Shown: in pieces, positions 8,010 to 16,638 of the stretch
Numbering within the stretch: the stretch's first letter is position 1
Layout: every line of letters begins with the position of its first letter
Program-made: the position numbers and the translations under genes
Notes under the pieces: generated by a model
Database searches by the model: none
The model's input: the letters and a program-made list of their open reading frames with translations, nothing else
What the model was told of the DNA's origin: nothing
DNA from: PSRF01 sp035457105
GTDB taxonomy: Bacteria; Acidobacteriota; Blastocatellia; Pyrinomonadales; Pyrinomonadaceae
Assembly: GCA_035457105.1 (NCBI GenBank)
Contig: DATIBX010000831.1
Coordinates: 1 to 21,379, forward strand
Reading direction: 5' to 3'
Length of the DNA: 21,379 nt

Positions 8010-9056
8010 ATGATGATTACCATCCAGCGCATTCTTTGCCCGACGGATTTCTCTTCGGAGTCAGATGAGGGATTACGCTATGGCGTAGCGCTGGCATCCG
8101 CATACAACGCCAAGCTCTTTCTTCTCTACTGCAAAGAGGTAAGTAAGAACGGGAATGAAAACGGTGTCGATGCTGCAGGCGTTGGAATGGCGTCGCTGTT
8201 TGCCGCATCGCTCGCTCCGAATCTCGGCTTGACGACTCTTTCCGAGTTGAATTGGGAGGGCTTGGTTGCTGAGAAGGTTGAGGATGTCGGAAACACCATC
8301 GTACAAGAAGCGACTAAACATAAAGTCGATTTGATCGTGATGCGTTCCCGGCGGCGCCCACATTCTGCAGTATTACTTGGATCGACTGCTGAAACGGTAT
8401 ATCGCACTTCCCCCTGTCCAGTGTTGGTGACACATCCACGAGAACGCGAGTGGGTCGGGTTTTCGACCGGAGAGATTGATCTTCAGCAGATTTTGGTGGC
8501 TTACGACTTTTCTTCTGACGCAGAAGTAGCATTGAACTACGGTCTCTCGCTGGCTCAGGAGTATCAGACGGAACTGCACCTGTTGCACGTACTTAAACAA
8601 GCCGAACAAGAAGAACCCGAGCTTGCCTGGGTTCAAAAAACCGACAGCCCGTATACCAAGGCAGCCTCCAGACTACAGCGGGCGATTCCCGACGAAGCGT
8701 TCGCATGGTGCAGGATCACTAATGCAGTCCGATGGGGAAGGACCTACCAGGAAGTGCTCGCCTACGCGAAGGAGCATGAGATTGATTTGATCTGCCTGGG
8801 CGCCAACGGCCGCGACTTTAGCTTGGGTGCGCTCTTTGGTTCAAATGTGGATCGAATTCTTCGGCAGGCGCCGTGTCCCGTACTCATCGCCCGGCCAATC
8901 AAGTCGTCTGGCCTTGAGGCATCGAGACACTCGGAACACCAGTTAGAAATCAAAAATAAGGAGGGAGTTCATGACAATATTAAATTGCTACATCGACGCA
9001 AACAAACAAGCCGCGAGCGGTCCGACTTCGTTCATGACAGAACGGAACGAACATGA
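8010..9056 (+). CDS. Tandem-domain universal stress protein (UspA family)
   Basis: This 348-aa cytoplasmic protein contains two Usp domains, at about residues 4-142 (ITIQRILCPTDFS ... CPVLVTHP) and 158-296 (LQQILVAYDFS ... CPVLIARP). The second domain has the complete ATP-binding signature G-2x-G-9x-GS (Gly264, Gly267, Gly277-Ser278). In the first, the leading glycines are replaced (SRRR) while GST survives, so only one site probably binds ATP. The start at 8010 (or the next codon, 8013) is set by AAAGGA just upstream. Usp proteins are induced by starvation, low oxygen or other stress and act as ATP-dependent regulators or chaperone-like factors. The last 50 or so residues are a polar basic tail outside the fold, and its coding region overlaps the next gene by 86 bases in another frame. 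A sigma-54-type promoter lies immediately upstream. Confidence 0.93.
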   Translation: MMITIQRILCPTDFSSESDEGLRYGVALASAYNAKLFLLYCKEVSKNGNENGVDAAGVGMASLFAASLAPNLGLTTLSELNWEGLVAEKVEDVGNTIVQEATKHKVDLIVMRSRRRPHSAVLLGSTAETVYRTSPCPVLVTHPREREWVGFSTGEIDLQQILVAYDFSSDAEVALNYGLSLAQEYQTELHLLHVLKQAEQEEPELAWVQKTDSPYTKAASRLQRAIPDEAFAWCRITNAVRWGRTYQEVLAYAKEHEIDLICLGANGRDFSLGALFGSNVDRILRQAPCPVLIARPIKSSGLEASRHSEHQLEIKNKEGVHDNIKLLHRRKQTSRERSDFVHDRTERT

Positions 9057-9204
9057 AGTTCGTTGTGGTATGTGCGCCAGGCCAGTATATGTCGATGATG
9101 AGACTTATCGCTTCGTTTGTGAAGGCATAAAATCCGGACTAGACAATCCGTTTCGCTGTGAGATCTGTGCAGAAGAGTACGATGATCTCGCCTATGAAGG
9201 TTGA
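8971..9204 (+). CDS. Small four-cysteine protein (CxxC-x27-CxxC), first copy
   Basis: This 77-aa protein has two CxxC pairs, Cys32/Cys35 and Cys63/Cys66, with 27 residues between them. The pairs flank a YVDD motif and a GLDNPF motif, and an acidic EEYDDLAYEG tail follows. Two such pairs suggest a zinc-ribbon or treble-clef-like metal site; I see no DNA-binding helix or export signal. A strong AAGGAGG ribosome-binding site supports the start at 8971 rather than the internal Met22, although this places the start inside the Usp gene. A paralogue with the same cysteine spacing, about 18 identical residues over 40 aligned, is encoded at 17432-17662. I do not recognise the family by name. The overlap suggests it is co-expressed with the stress protein. 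Confidence 0.85.
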   Translation: MTILNCYIDANKQAASGPTSFMTERNEHEVRCGMCARPVYVDDETYRFVCEGIKSGLDNPFRCEICAEEYDDLAYEG

Positions 9205-9242
9205 ACGCGGATCGACTGCTTACAGCGTACTCTAAGCAATGT

Positions 9243-9294
9243 GCGGGGCGCGATTCCTGTAACGCGAATGCGAGTATCGATTTCTGCGCCCCGC
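9243..9294. repeat. Large inverted repeat (9-bp perfect arms)
   Basis: GCGGGGCGC (9243-9251) and GCGCCCCGC (9286-9294) are perfect reverse complements separated by 34 bases, in the 221-base gap between the four-cysteine gene and the formate dehydrogenase gene. The G+C-rich stem would be stable in RNA. No T-tract follows on the plus strand, so it is not a typical intrinsic terminator. It may attenuate or protect the transcript, or bind a protein as DNA. Confidence 0.55.
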
Positions 9295-9425
9295 TCATGG
9301 GCCACGAAGGGATTCAAAATAGGGGTTCGGCGATCTGCAGAATATCTTCAACCATTGAACTCAGCCGCTGAAGTCTCTCTTCAAGCTCTGCAAATCCCGA
9401 GTCAACTCTAAGGCGGATCCGGTAA

Positions 9426-12092
9426 TTGATTAAAGCCACAATTAACAACCAGCTCCGCGAATATGACGCAGGCGTCTCCGTACTGGAAGCATCCCGCGCC
9501 ATTGGTATCGATATTCCCACCCTTTGTCATGACGAACGATTGAAGCCCATCGGCAGTTGTCGCATGTGCCTGGTCGAAATCGAGGGCAAGCCACGTCCCG
9601 TGACAGCCTGCAATACGCTCCTCGCAGACGGGATGGTGCTCTCCACTCACACACCCGCGCTTCAGAATGAGCGACAGATGATTCTGAAGATGCTGGCCCA
9701 GGATCATCCTGGCGAAGGTTTAAAGCAGGCACGGGAAAAACCGTTCTACCGTTACGCACTGCAATATGGTTTAACCGAAAGCGACTTTAACGGATCGCAC
9801 GAAACGCGTTTGCTTGACGACTCGCATCCTTATATTCACGTTGACATGTCGCAGTGCATTGTTTGCTACCGCTGTGTGCGCATTTGCGATGAAGTGCAGG
9901 GTCAATTCGTTTGGCAGGTCCTTAATAGAGGACACGAAACGCGAATCGTCCCTGACTCGGGGACGACACTGCGCAACAGTTCATGCGTAAGTTGTGGAGC
10001 TTGTGTAGATACATGCCCAAGCGGGGCCTTGGAAGACAAGTCGGTTCTCGCCCACGGCGTACCGACAAGCTGGACGAGAACGACGTGTCCCTATTGCGGT
10101 ACGGGATGCGAAATGAATGTTGGCACCAAGCACGATCGTATCGTTTCGATAAAGCCTTTACTTGATAGTCCTGTGAGTCGAGGGCATTTGTGCGTGAAAG
10201 GACGTTACGCCTTTGACTTTAACTCAGCATCCGATCGGATCACGAAACCAATGATTCGTAAAGGAGACACGTGGCAACAAGTGACATGGGATGATGCCAT
10301 CTCTTTCACCGCTAAATCCCTACAACGCATCTGCGAGCAGCATGGACCAGATAGTATCGCGGTTCTGGGGTCAGCACGGGGCACGAACGAGGAGAACTAT
10401 CTCGCACAAAAATTCGCGCGCGTGGTGATCGGCACAAACAATGTCGATTGCTGCGCGAGGGTCTGCCATACCCCCACGGCCGCGGCGATGAAACTGATGT
10501 TAGGAACGGGCGCGGCGACGAATTCCTACAACGACATTGAGAAAGCTCAAACGATTCTTGTGTGTGGTGCAAATCCGACCGAGAACCATCCCATCGTAGG
10601 CGCGCGAATCAAACAGGCAGCTTTGAAGGGCACAAAGCTAATCGTGATCGATCCTCGACAAATCGAGCTCACTCAGTTCGACACGATTCACCTTCAGCCG
10701 CGACCTGGTACGAACATTCCGCTCCTGAATGCAATGGCCTTTACGATCGTCGAAGAGCAATTGTTTGATCGCAACTTTACGACTGAACGCGTGGACGAAT
10801 GGGATGGGTTCTGCGACTTCATCATGCAATTTGCCCCGAAAGATGTAGAGCCCATTTGCGGAGTCAAGGCAGATCTGATTCGCCAGGCGGCGCGACTTTA
10901 CGCCACCGCCAAACCCTCAATGTGTTTTCACGGGTTGGGAGTGACTGAACACACGCAGGGCACTGAAGGCGTCATGTGTCTGGTCAATCTCGCGCTACTC
11001 ACGGGGAACATCGCTAAGCCCGGCACAGGCATCAATCCGCTGCGCGGTCAAAACAATGTTCAGGGAGCAGCGCATATGGGCTGCGATCCTGGCATTCTCA
11101 CCGGCAGTGTTTCTTTGAAAGATGCGCGGGAAGTCTTCGAGAGAGTTTGGCGCACATCAGTGCCGCGCGCGCACGGTCTTAACATGCTCGAAATGATGGA
11201 CGCTGCTGAAGCAGACAAACTGAAGGCACTATGGGCCATTGGCTACGACATTGCCCTGACCAATGCCAACACGAGTGCAACTGAGCGTGCGCTGCATTCT
11301 CTTGAGTTCGTGATTGTCCAGGACATGTTTCTTAATGAAACGGCGCGCCGATTTGGTTCTGTGTTTCTGCCAGCGGCTTCCTCATTTGAAAGAGACGGTA
11401 CATTTATGAATGCCGAGCGCCGCGTCCAGCGCATTCGGCAGGCAATCTCACCTGTCGACCAATCGAAACCAGACTGGAAAATCATTTGCGCGATTGGTAA
11501 GGCGCTGGGCAAGGAAGAGTTCTTTCATTACAACTCCTCAGAAGAAATTTGGAACGAAATCCGTTCCGTTTGGCCCGCCGGGCGGGGCATCACTTATCAG
11601 CGACTCAACGGTGATGGCTTGCAGTGGCCCTGTCCTGCCGAAGATCATCCCGGAACGGAAATAATGCACACCGAAAGCTTTCCACTTGGGAAAGCGGCGC
11701 TTCGTCGGATCCATTATCGTCCAACTGAAGAAACGGTCGATGGAGACTTTCCGTTTCTACTGATTACAGGGAGGACTCTCTATCAATTCAATGCCGGCAC
11801 AATGACGATGAGGACAGCTAATGCAGCGTTGAGGGGTACAGATGTTCTCGACATTTCGGCTGAGGACGCAGAAGGATTGCAACTTAACGAGGGAGAGCAA
11901 GTACGAGTACTTAGTCGTTACGGTGAAGCTTTACTGCCGATTCGAATCACGTCCACGGTAAGGCCGGGAGAGTTGTTTGCGACTTTCCACACCGCAAGAG
12001 TATTTCTGAATCGCGTAACGAGTCCTCATCGAGATCGGTACGTCCAAAGCCCGGAGTACAAGGTGACGGCTGTGCAAATCGAAAAATCATAG
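9426..12092 (+). CDS. Formate dehydrogenase-like molybdopterin/iron-sulfur subunit (NuoG/FdhA type)
   Basis: This 888-aa cytoplasmic oxidoreductase subunit is predicted to oxidise formate to CO2. It begins with a [2Fe-2S] ferredoxin domain (Cys34, 45, 48, 62). Two [4Fe-4S] sites follow (Cys144/147/150/154 and Cys187/190/193/197), then the [4Fe-4S] motif of the molybdenum domain (Cys221/224/228/256). The bis-MGD catalytic domain has Cys347-His348 in DCCARVCHTP, the place of Sec140-His141 in E. coli FdhF, so this is a cysteine enzyme. The C-terminal MopB domain starts near 770. The His-Cys cluster usual between ferredoxin and 4Fe-4S domains is absent: DHPGEGL replaces the cysteine-containing stretch. 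The start is TTG at 9426, because a TAA stop lies directly upstream in frame and MIKATI fits the family. No diaphorase (NuoE/NuoF-like) or FdhD gene is adjacent. Confidence 0.92.
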   Translation: MIKATINNQLREYDAGVSVLEASRAIGIDIPTLCHDERLKPIGSCRMCLVEIEGKPRPVTACNTLLADGMVLSTHTPALQNERQMILKMLAQDHPGEGLKQAREKPFYRYALQYGLTESDFNGSHETRLLDDSHPYIHVDMSQCIVCYRCVRICDEVQGQFVWQVLNRGHETRIVPDSGTTLRNSSCVSCGACVDTCPSGALEDKSVLAHGVPTSWTRTTCPYCGTGCEMNVGTKHDRIVSIKPLLDSPVSRGHLCVKGRYAFDFNSASDRITKPMIRKGDTWQQVTWDDAISFTAKSLQRICEQHGPDSIAVLGSARGTNEENYLAQKFARVVIGTNNVDCCARVCHTPTAAAMKLMLGTGAATNSYNDIEKAQTILVCGANPTENHPIVGARIKQAALKGTKLIVIDPRQIELTQFDTIHLQPRPGTNIPLLNAMAFTIVEEQLFDRNFTTERVDEWDGFCDFIMQFAPKDVEPICGVKADLIRQAARLYATAKPSMCFHGLGVTEHTQGTEGVMCLVNLALLTGNIAKPGTGINPLRGQNNVQGAAHMGCDPGILTGSVSLKDAREVFERVWRTSVPRAHGLNMLEMMDAAEADKLKALWAIGYDIALTNANTSATERALHSLEFVIVQDMFLNETARRFGSVFLPAASSFERDGTFMNAERRVQRIRQAISPVDQSKPDWKIICAIGKALGKEEFFHYNSSEEIWNEIRSVWPAGRGITYQRLNGDGLQWPCPAEDHPGTEIMHTESFPLGKAALRRIHYRPTEETVDGDFPFLLITGRTLYQFNAGTMTMRTANAALRGTDVLDISAEDAEGLQLNEGEQVRVLSRYGEALLPIRITSTVRPGELFATFHTARVFLNRVTSPHRDRYVQSPEYKVTAVQIEKS

Positions 12093-12194
12093 GGTGGGGT
12101 GGGCTGGCAGCCGGGTTCAAGGAATTGATCGTACCAGTCAACACCCTGTGGAAAGGAACATACAATAATGCCTGATCACTTGCGACCCTTCGTG

Positions 12195-13322
12195 TTATGA
12201 GTGCCTGGCCAACCAATACTTCTCATGAATTTGCTTGGCCCAACTCCAGAATCGTCCTTGCCTGACGATGGCCCGTTCGTCATCCCATAGCCCTTTGTGA
12301 AGAAAGATTGTGTCTCCACCGCCTTCATCTAAGACAAGCATGATCTCATGGTTATAGAACGGTTGTGGTTCAAGTCCCGCAATCTCTAAACCAACGTTCG
12401 TGGCCGCTACTTCAGCTTGGCGCACAGCCATATGGCCCAGCTTTGGTCCGACAAAGTTCACACAGTCGCCAACCGCATACATATTCGAGAGTCCTTGCAC
12501 GCGCATCGCTCGATCAACGTTGATGTAACCTTCATCGCCGGTAATGCCCAGCCCGATCACAGCGCCTGGGCCACGAAAGGGCGGCAATAACATCAGCAAC
12601 CCGTAGTTGATTGCGTGGCCGTTACTGGTTATGACTGTTCCGGGTGTTACCTTCTCGATCGGAAAGTCTGGGAGGTATTCAATATAGTGTTCATCGAGCG
12701 CAGTGCGTAGAGCGCGCGCTACATCGCCGTCACCAAACTGAAGCCCCGGCGGGTCGGGACTGACAATCGTTATTCTGACGTTGTCGCGTTCACCATGTCC
12801 TTTGAACCAACGCGACAGTGCAAAGGCTGTCTCGTACACCGGAACCGGCAAACGTGCGCCTGGACACTGGCCTAAGACAGCTCGGCCTTCCTTAAAGTTT
12901 CGCAGCGCGTCGCCAAACTTCAGTGCGCCATCCACTGTCAAGAGATGCTGCGAGTTTTCGAAAAATCCGTTTATTCGCTCTGTTGCCAGACGGCGACCAA
13001 GTGCGAAGATCAAATAGTCGTATGGAACGTCGCCTTCGATCTCACCGTGGGCGAGAACCACGCGGCGCTCGTAGGGTTCAATGCGAGCGACCTCAGCCTC
13101 AATGAACCGAATTCGCCGGTCGAGCATTGCGTCGCGCAAATCGAATGAAATATCGTCGGGCTTACACTTGCCGAACGCAAGCCGGACTAGCTCCGGATAG
13201 AAAATAAATTTCCGACTGCGAGATACCAGGGTAACCTGGTGTTCCTCTCCTATTTGTTTGACAAGCGATTCGGCAGCCACCACGCCACCGAAACCTCCAC
13301 CTAAAATAAGAATGTTTGCCAT
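12195..13322 (-). CDS. FAD-dependent pyridine nucleotide-disulfide oxidoreductase, SQR/NDH-2 like
   Basis: This 375-aa flavoprotein has an N-terminal dinucleotide fold GGGFGG (8-13) and the second FAD motif YAVGDCVNF (282-290), with PKLGHMAVRQ just after it. The overall pattern (FYPELVRLAFG, YDYLIFALGR, a CPGA segment at 153-156) matches the sulfide:quinone oxidoreductase / type II NADH dehydrogenase group, which passes electrons to membrane quinones. SQR enzymes normally use three cysteines; here Cys153 matches one, but I see no equivalents of the others, the only remaining cysteines being Cys53 and Cys287. Sulfide oxidation is therefore doubtful and the donor unknown. The C-terminus has no long hydrophobic anchor. 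The gene lies 42 bases after the flavin split-barrel gene, last in an operon-like run, and converges on the formate dehydrogenase gene. Confidence 0.85.
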   Translation of the reverse strand: MANILILGGGFGGVVAAESLVKQIGEEHQVTLVSRSRKFIFYPELVRLAFGKCKPDDISFDLRDAMLDRRIRFIEAEVARIEPYERRVVLAHGEIEGDVPYDYLIFALGRRLATERINGFFENSQHLLTVDGALKFGDALRNFKEGRAVLGQCPGARLPVPVYETAFALSRWFKGHGERDNVRITIVSPDPPGLQFGDGDVARALRTALDEHYIEYLPDFPIEKVTPGTVITSNGHAINYGLLMLLPPFRGPGAVIGLGITGDEGYINVDRAMRVQGLSNMYAVGDCVNFVGPKLGHMAVRQAEVAATNVGLEIAGLEPQPFYNHEIMLVLDEGGGDTIFLHKGLWDDERAIVRQGRFWSWAKQIHEKYWLARHS

Positions 13323-13364
13323 ATCTCAAGAAGGCTTTTGGTGCCATACCGTTGATGAAATCTG

Positions 13365-13787
13365 TTAGCCCTCCCCTACTCCCGTCATTCTGTCGATTCT
13401 GATTCGATAAACAATTACCTCGAGTGGGATTCCATCTTTAATAATGGAAGATTCTACAGGAGTCAGCATGGAAAATCGTTTAAGAAGTCTACTCATAACT
13501 TCATGACGCTCACTAGGTGTAACAATCTCTTCAAAATTGCCAAATGCAAGAACGCTGCGCCAGCGGACGGGACTTTCGCTTTTGTCCGTCTGTACGCAAG
13601 CGCGAGAGTTTTTTCTGAGAGCGGTTATCTTTAGGCCCGGCAGAGAGTGACTGTAAACGCAATTGTCTTCATAGTAGTAGTTGATGGGAACGACGTAAGG
13701 TTCGCCATTACTAATACAGCCCAACCTTGCAAGTCCTTCTGACCGAAGTAGTTCACGAGACTGGCTATCAGTTAATGTGCTAATCAT
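13365..13787 (-). CDS. Pyridoxamine 5'-phosphate oxidase-like flavin-binding protein
   Basis: This 140-aa protein has the FMN-binding split-barrel pattern of the NimA/PNPOx-like group: LARLGCISNGEPYVVPINY near residues 19-37, YSHSLPGLKITALRKN near 45-60, and WRSVLAFGNFEEI near 76-88. Members bind FMN, F420 or heme and reduce small molecules or act as stress-linked flavoproteins. True pyridoxamine oxidase activity is unlikely for this short form. It has no signal peptide. It follows the ligase/acyltransferase gene by 63 bases and precedes the SQR-like flavoprotein by 42, so the two flavoproteins are probably made together. Proteins of this fold are frequent in low-oxygen regulons, which fits the neighbourhood; the substrate remains unknown. 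Confidence 0.88.
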   Translation of the reverse strand: MISTLTDSQSRELLRSEGLARLGCISNGEPYVVPINYYYEDNCVYSHSLPGLKITALRKNSRACVQTDKSESPVRWRSVLAFGNFEEIVTPSERHEVMSRLLKRFSMLTPVESSIIKDGIPLEVIVYRIRIDRMTGVGEG

Positions 13788-13850
13788 CGGTGTAACTCTC
13801 TTTCGTGATGGGCACGCCGCTTACGGCTTCGATTTGCGCCACCGCCTCTT

Positions 13851-16637
13851 TCAACCGCTCACTTTGGCCACTTCATAAAGTATATGTTGAATCCGCCTCT
13901 TTAGCTCCGAGGTGACCTTTTGGTAGACGGCGTCTTCATCCGGCTCATCCGATGCCAACCTCCGGACGTCGATCGGCTCGCCGAAAGTAATTCTCACCTT
14001 CGCCAGTCGGAGACGCCACGATTTGCGAGGCCAGATTCGATAAGTTCCATCCAACGCCACTGGCACGATTGGCAGTTTCAGTTCGGTAGCAAGAATCGCG
14101 GCCCCTTTTTTGAACTCGTGTAGTTTTCCATCAAGAGATCGTTGCCCCTCAGGGTATATATTGAGAATCTTACCCGCGCGCAGCCCAACGACGCCGGCGC
14201 GCATTGCATGTAGCATTTGAAGGTCAGGGTCTATGGGCACGACATTGATGAGCCGTGCGAGTTGAGCCATGGCAGCATTAGTAAAGTACATGCTCGCTCC
14301 GACATGAAAAATGTTAGTGAGCACACGTCGAGGATAGGTCGAGCACACCAGAAACGGATCCAGATAACTCTGATGGTTTGGGCAGATAAGGTAGGGAGGT
14401 TCCAGGTTGGTCAGAACTTCCCTTCCCTTTACTTCCATGCGAAACAAAAGACGCGCTGCAAAGTAGATGACTTTCAACGCCACGCGCGCGAGGAGCACAA
14501 CCGCGGGTTTTGGCCTTAGAAGTTGATCTACCTCCGGCACTTCCTTAGCTGTCGCCAATACATCGCGCCAATGGAAAGGGGCAGCGGCGGAGCGCATTGA
14601 TGGCGGCTCTCCGCTGATTTTTGCGTTCGCTAACTGGACCAATTCGCCTACAGTCTGAGTGTTGGATACATCTTCCGGCTTTAGTTCGATGCCCAGGCTT
14701 TGCTCGACGCTGACAATGCATTCCGCACGGGCCAGCGAATCAAGCCCGAGATCAATCTCCAGGTTCATCTGCGGATGAATTTCTTTGGCATCGCGAACGA
14801 GTTGCTTTACAGCCGCAACGGTGGCACGACCCGCTGGAGACTCCATCAGCGCCTGATCGGTTTGGCTAAGAATAGTGGCTTTGGACGCTCGCCCGTTGCC
14901 CGCTTGCGCCCTAAGCGCGTCCAGTTCGCTGCCCAGTTCGAAACGCTTTATTTTGCGAGTGGTAGTACGCGGCAACGGCTCCGCACGAAGAAGAAAATCA
15001 TGGACGCGCTGATACTCTGGCAGTTCACGTCCGAGGTTCTGAAGCTCCCAAACCACCCACTCGCGCGCATTACCTATGTGTTGAGCTTTGAGATAGTCGA
15101 AGTTTGGTACAACGACTGCGCAGAGCTTCTCGGCTCTTTTGAACTCACTAGTCTCGTCTTTAACACCGAGCACGCAGATTTCACTGACAAACGGTGATCG
15201 TTCGTAATGAGCTTCGACGTCTTCAGGGAAAATATTCTTGCCGGAGGGTAACTTAATCACATCTTTCTTGCGGCCAACAATATACAGGTGACCCTGTTTA
15301 TCAAGCCGCCCCAGGTCGCCCGAACGAAACCACCCATCGGAGGTAAACGCTTCACGGTTAGCCTCAGGATTCTGGTAGTAACCCGACATCACTACCGGCC
15401 CGCGAATCAACACCTCACCGATTCCTTCATCATTGGGCTGGTCGATCTTGACATCAACACCATTCAGCGGCGTTCCTACCGAACCGATCTTGTTGTCTTC
15501 GAAACGCGTGACAGTTGCGGCCCCGCTCGTTTCTGTCAAACCGTAACCCTGCAAGATCGTGAAACCCAAACGGTGAAAATCCCGAGCCACGTTCTCGTCG
15601 AAGCTGGCACCGCCGGAAACTGCCAGTCGCAGTTTCCCACCGAAGGCTCGGTGAATGGGCTTGAAGAAAAACCTACCGGCATTTATACCAAGCCACTCAC
15701 GCATGAACCCATTGAGAGCGAGCAGGATTCGAAACAGAATCCTCATTAAGGCCGGTCGACCCAGCACTGCATCAAATATCTTTTTGTGAAACAAGTACCA
15801 AAGGCGCGGCACACCAACAAGCGCCGTCGCCCCACTGTCACGTAATCCTCGTTCAATCCCTGCACTACTCAATTCAGTGAGATAGACCACTCGAGATCCT
15901 ACGATCGTGGCAAGCCAAAGATTAACGATCTGCGAGTACGCGTGAAATAGCGGAAGCAGGCTGAGAATCACCTCCTGATCGCCAATCCGCATCACCTCCT
16001 GGACCTTGTCGCTTTCTGCGTAGATGTTTCCGTGTGTGAGCGGGACAGCCTTCGGTACTCCTGTGGTGCCCGAGGTGTACATTAGAACAGCCAGATCCTC
16101 TCCCCTTGCAGGAGGCGGAGCTTCACTGAATTCCCTCGGCACAGGTGTCTCTGCCCAATCTTCGAAACGAGCCAGACCATTCGCTTGGGTAAGCTGATGC
16201 AGAGCGACTGCCGGGATGTGGCTACCGATCCGCTCGCAGGCCGCCCGAAACTTATCGAGTGAAGCAGGTGAGACAAAGGCGAGCTTGGCTTCAGATCCTT
16301 TGAGAAAGTTAGCGACCGCCTGCGTTGTCGCTGCAGGATCTAGTGGTGTGACAACTGAGCCTCGATAAAGGATGCCGAGGTACGCAATGGCCCAATTGGG
16401 ATGGTTCTCCCCGATAAGTGCCACTCGGTCTCCTAAGGCGATCTTCTCCTGAGTGAGGCGATACGCAATGCTACGTATCTGGGCCAGCATTGAACCGAAA
16501 GTAATCGCCTTGTTACCCTCGGGCTCGATTAGCATCATTGCAACCTTGTCTGGCCGAATGTTGGCTGCCTTGACTATTCTCTGACAGAAAGTCTCTCCCT
16601 TCTGAGATCTATACAGTTGTAATTCCGCTCGTGTCAT
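13851..16637 (-). CDS. Fused acyl-CoA/ACP synthetase, acyl carrier domain and PlsC acyltransferase
   Basis: This 928-aa protein joins three activities. Residues 1-570 form an AMP-dependent fatty acid ligase with the P-loop MYTSGTTGVPK (186-196), GYGLTET (364-370), GWFRSGDLG (435-443) and the hinge GRKKDVIKLPSGKNI. Residues about 595-675 form a carrier domain with the phosphopantetheine site D633-Ser634-L. Residues about 705-915 form a glycerolipid acyltransferase with NHQSYLD (754-760, HX4D) and YPEGQRS (828-834). It could activate a fatty acid, load it on its own carrier and transfer it to a lysophospholipid or glycerol phosphate, as in lipid repair or storage. E. coli Aas has the ligase and acyltransferase in reverse order without a carrier. 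Start 16637 is chosen over 16691 because it leaves one base after the BON gene stop (TGAGATG). Confidence 0.92.
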   Translation of the reverse strand: MTRAELQLYRSQKGETFCQRIVKAANIRPDKVAMMLIEPEGNKAITFGSMLAQIRSIAYRLTQEKIALGDRVALIGENHPNWAIAYLGILYRGSVVTPLDPAATTQAVANFLKGSEAKLAFVSPASLDKFRAACERIGSHIPAVALHQLTQANGLARFEDWAETPVPREFSEAPPPARGEDLAVLMYTSGTTGVPKAVPLTHGNIYAESDKVQEVMRIGDQEVILSLLPLFHAYSQIVNLWLATIVGSRVVYLTELSSAGIERGLRDSGATALVGVPRLWYLFHKKIFDAVLGRPALMRILFRILLALNGFMREWLGINAGRFFFKPIHRAFGGKLRLAVSGGASFDENVARDFHRLGFTILQGYGLTETSGAATVTRFEDNKIGSVGTPLNGVDVKIDQPNDEGIGEVLIRGPVVMSGYYQNPEANREAFTSDGWFRSGDLGRLDKQGHLYIVGRKKDVIKLPSGKNIFPEDVEAHYERSPFVSEICVLGVKDETSEFKRAEKLCAVVVPNFDYLKAQHIGNAREWVVWELQNLGRELPEYQRVHDFLLRAEPLPRTTTRKIKRFELGSELDALRAQAGNGRASKATILSQTDQALMESPAGRATVAAVKQLVRDAKEIHPQMNLEIDLGLDSLARAECIVSVEQSLGIELKPEDVSNTQTVGELVQLANAKISGEPPSMRSAAAPFHWRDVLATAKEVPEVDQLLRPKPAVVLLARVALKVIYFAARLLFRMEVKGREVLTNLEPPYLICPNHQSYLDPFLVCSTYPRRVLTNIFHVGASMYFTNAAMAQLARLINVVPIDPDLQMLHAMRAGVVGLRAGKILNIYPEGQRSLDGKLHEFKKGAAILATELKLPIVPVALDGTYRIWPRKSWRLRLAKVRITFGEPIDVRRLASDEPDEDAVYQKVTSELKRRIQHILYEVAKVSG

Positions 16638-16638
16638 C

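Noticed and set aside
12093..12194. Intrinsic terminator between the convergent formate dehydrogenase and SQR-like genes
   Set aside because: Only a four-base GGCT/AGCC stem is visible and there is no T-tract on either strand.
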